Assembly: GCA_964468805.1 (NCBI GenBank)
Contig: CAYXWM010000081.1
Span: forward strand, 1-7,959
Length of the DNA stretch: 7,959 bases
Origin: CAYXWM01 sp964468805
GTDB taxonomy: Bacteria; Bacillota; Clostridia; Lachnospirales; WRBF01
Reading direction: 5' to 3'
In this document: positions 7,763 through 7,959 of the stretch, piece after piece
Position numbering within the stretch: the first letter of the stretch is position 1
Layout: each line of letters begins with the position of its first letter
Made by a program: the position numbers and the translations under genes
Notes under the pieces: generated by a model
What the model saw: only the letters and a program-made list of their open reading frames with translations
Told to the model about the DNA's origin: nothing
Database searches by the model: none

Positions 7763-7959
7763 TTAAGTGTCTTTCGTTTTTACTTTTCCCAATTTATCTC
7801 TAAACCCAATATATTTTCCAGTTTTAATTCGATTATCTAACGGTTTTTCTGCCTCAGCAGGTATTTTAAACTTCTTACCCTCACGAATAACACCATTTAT
7901 TAATCCTTCTCTACACATTCCTTGAACTCGTCTTTGTGTCAATCCCCATCTTTTAGCAA
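7763..7959 (-). CDS. Helix-turn-helix DNA-binding protein, C-terminal 64 residues only
   Basis: The frame enters from the right edge and ends at TAA (7763-7765); 64 residues are visible and the start is outside the window. The visible part begins AKRWGLTQRRVQGMCREG and continues through VIREGKKFKIPAEAEKP and DNRIKTGKYIG. This matches the MerR/excisionase-like winged HTH pattern common in Clostridia, where a W-G-[IL] helix and an R-V-Q recognition helix precede a G-x-x-x-x-IP wing and an E-K-P-x-D-x-R tail. The protein is likely a small DNA binder; the alternative is that it is the tail of a larger fusion, since such HTH segments occur in multidomain proteins. It sits 32 nt upstream of the helicase gene on the same strand, so it is probably co-transcribed and could be a regulator of the locus. 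Identification as HTH rests on recalled family pattern; regulation is inference. Confidence 0.8.
   Translation of the reverse strand, partial: AKRWGLTQRRVQGMCREGLINGVIREGKKFKIPAEAEKPLDNRIKTGKYIGFRDKLGKVKTKDT

Noticed and set aside
7731..7765. Possible terminator or attachment site between the HTH and helicase genes
   Set aside because: The 32-nt gap contains no stable inverted repeat with a T run and no direct repeat elsewhere in the window.
7919..7947. TTGACA on the minus strand as a possible -35 box for the helicase
   Set aside because: At 17 nt downstream the -10 position reads AATGTG, a poor match, and the hexamer encodes conserved residues of the HTH domain.

Overview
The window carries three consecutive genes, all on the minus strand and all closely packed. 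In transcription order (right to left) they are: the 3' end of a small helix-turn-helix DNA-binding protein gene (7763..7959, its start lies off the right edge); a 2113-residue DUF4011-type superfamily 1 helicase with a C-terminal PD-(D/E)XK-like nuclease domain (1389..7730); and a Ser/Thr protein kinase with an additional C-terminal domain (1..1385, its 3' end lies off the left edge). The gaps are only 32 and 3 nt. I see no terminator or convincing promoter between the genes, so they most likely form one transcription unit. No tRNA, rRNA, CRISPR array, insertion sequence or long repeat was seen.

The organism is probably a Firmicute of the Clostridia type (gut Lachnospiraceae/Ruminococcaceae-like). 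The DNA looks AT-rich, the ribosome binding sites are strong GGAGG types, and both the HTH protein and the kinase read like families I know from Clostridia. This is an inference from composition and recalled family resemblance, not from a search.

The gene set looks like an antiviral or other anti-mobile-element locus. Large DUF4011 helicases with a Vsr/MTES_1575-like nuclease domain have been reported as single-gene phage defence (DUF4011-helicase-Vsr). Kinases paired with or fused to SF1 helicases also occur in defence (for example Mokosh type I). Here the kinase is a separate gene placed 3 nt after the helicase, with its ribosome binding site inside the last helicase codons, which suggests coordinated production and possibly a functional partnership. 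A working model is that the helicase-nuclease senses and attacks foreign or aberrant nucleic acid, the kinase acts as sensor, switch or effector by phosphorylation, and the upstream HTH protein may control transcription. The function of the unit is inferred and not shown by sequence alone.
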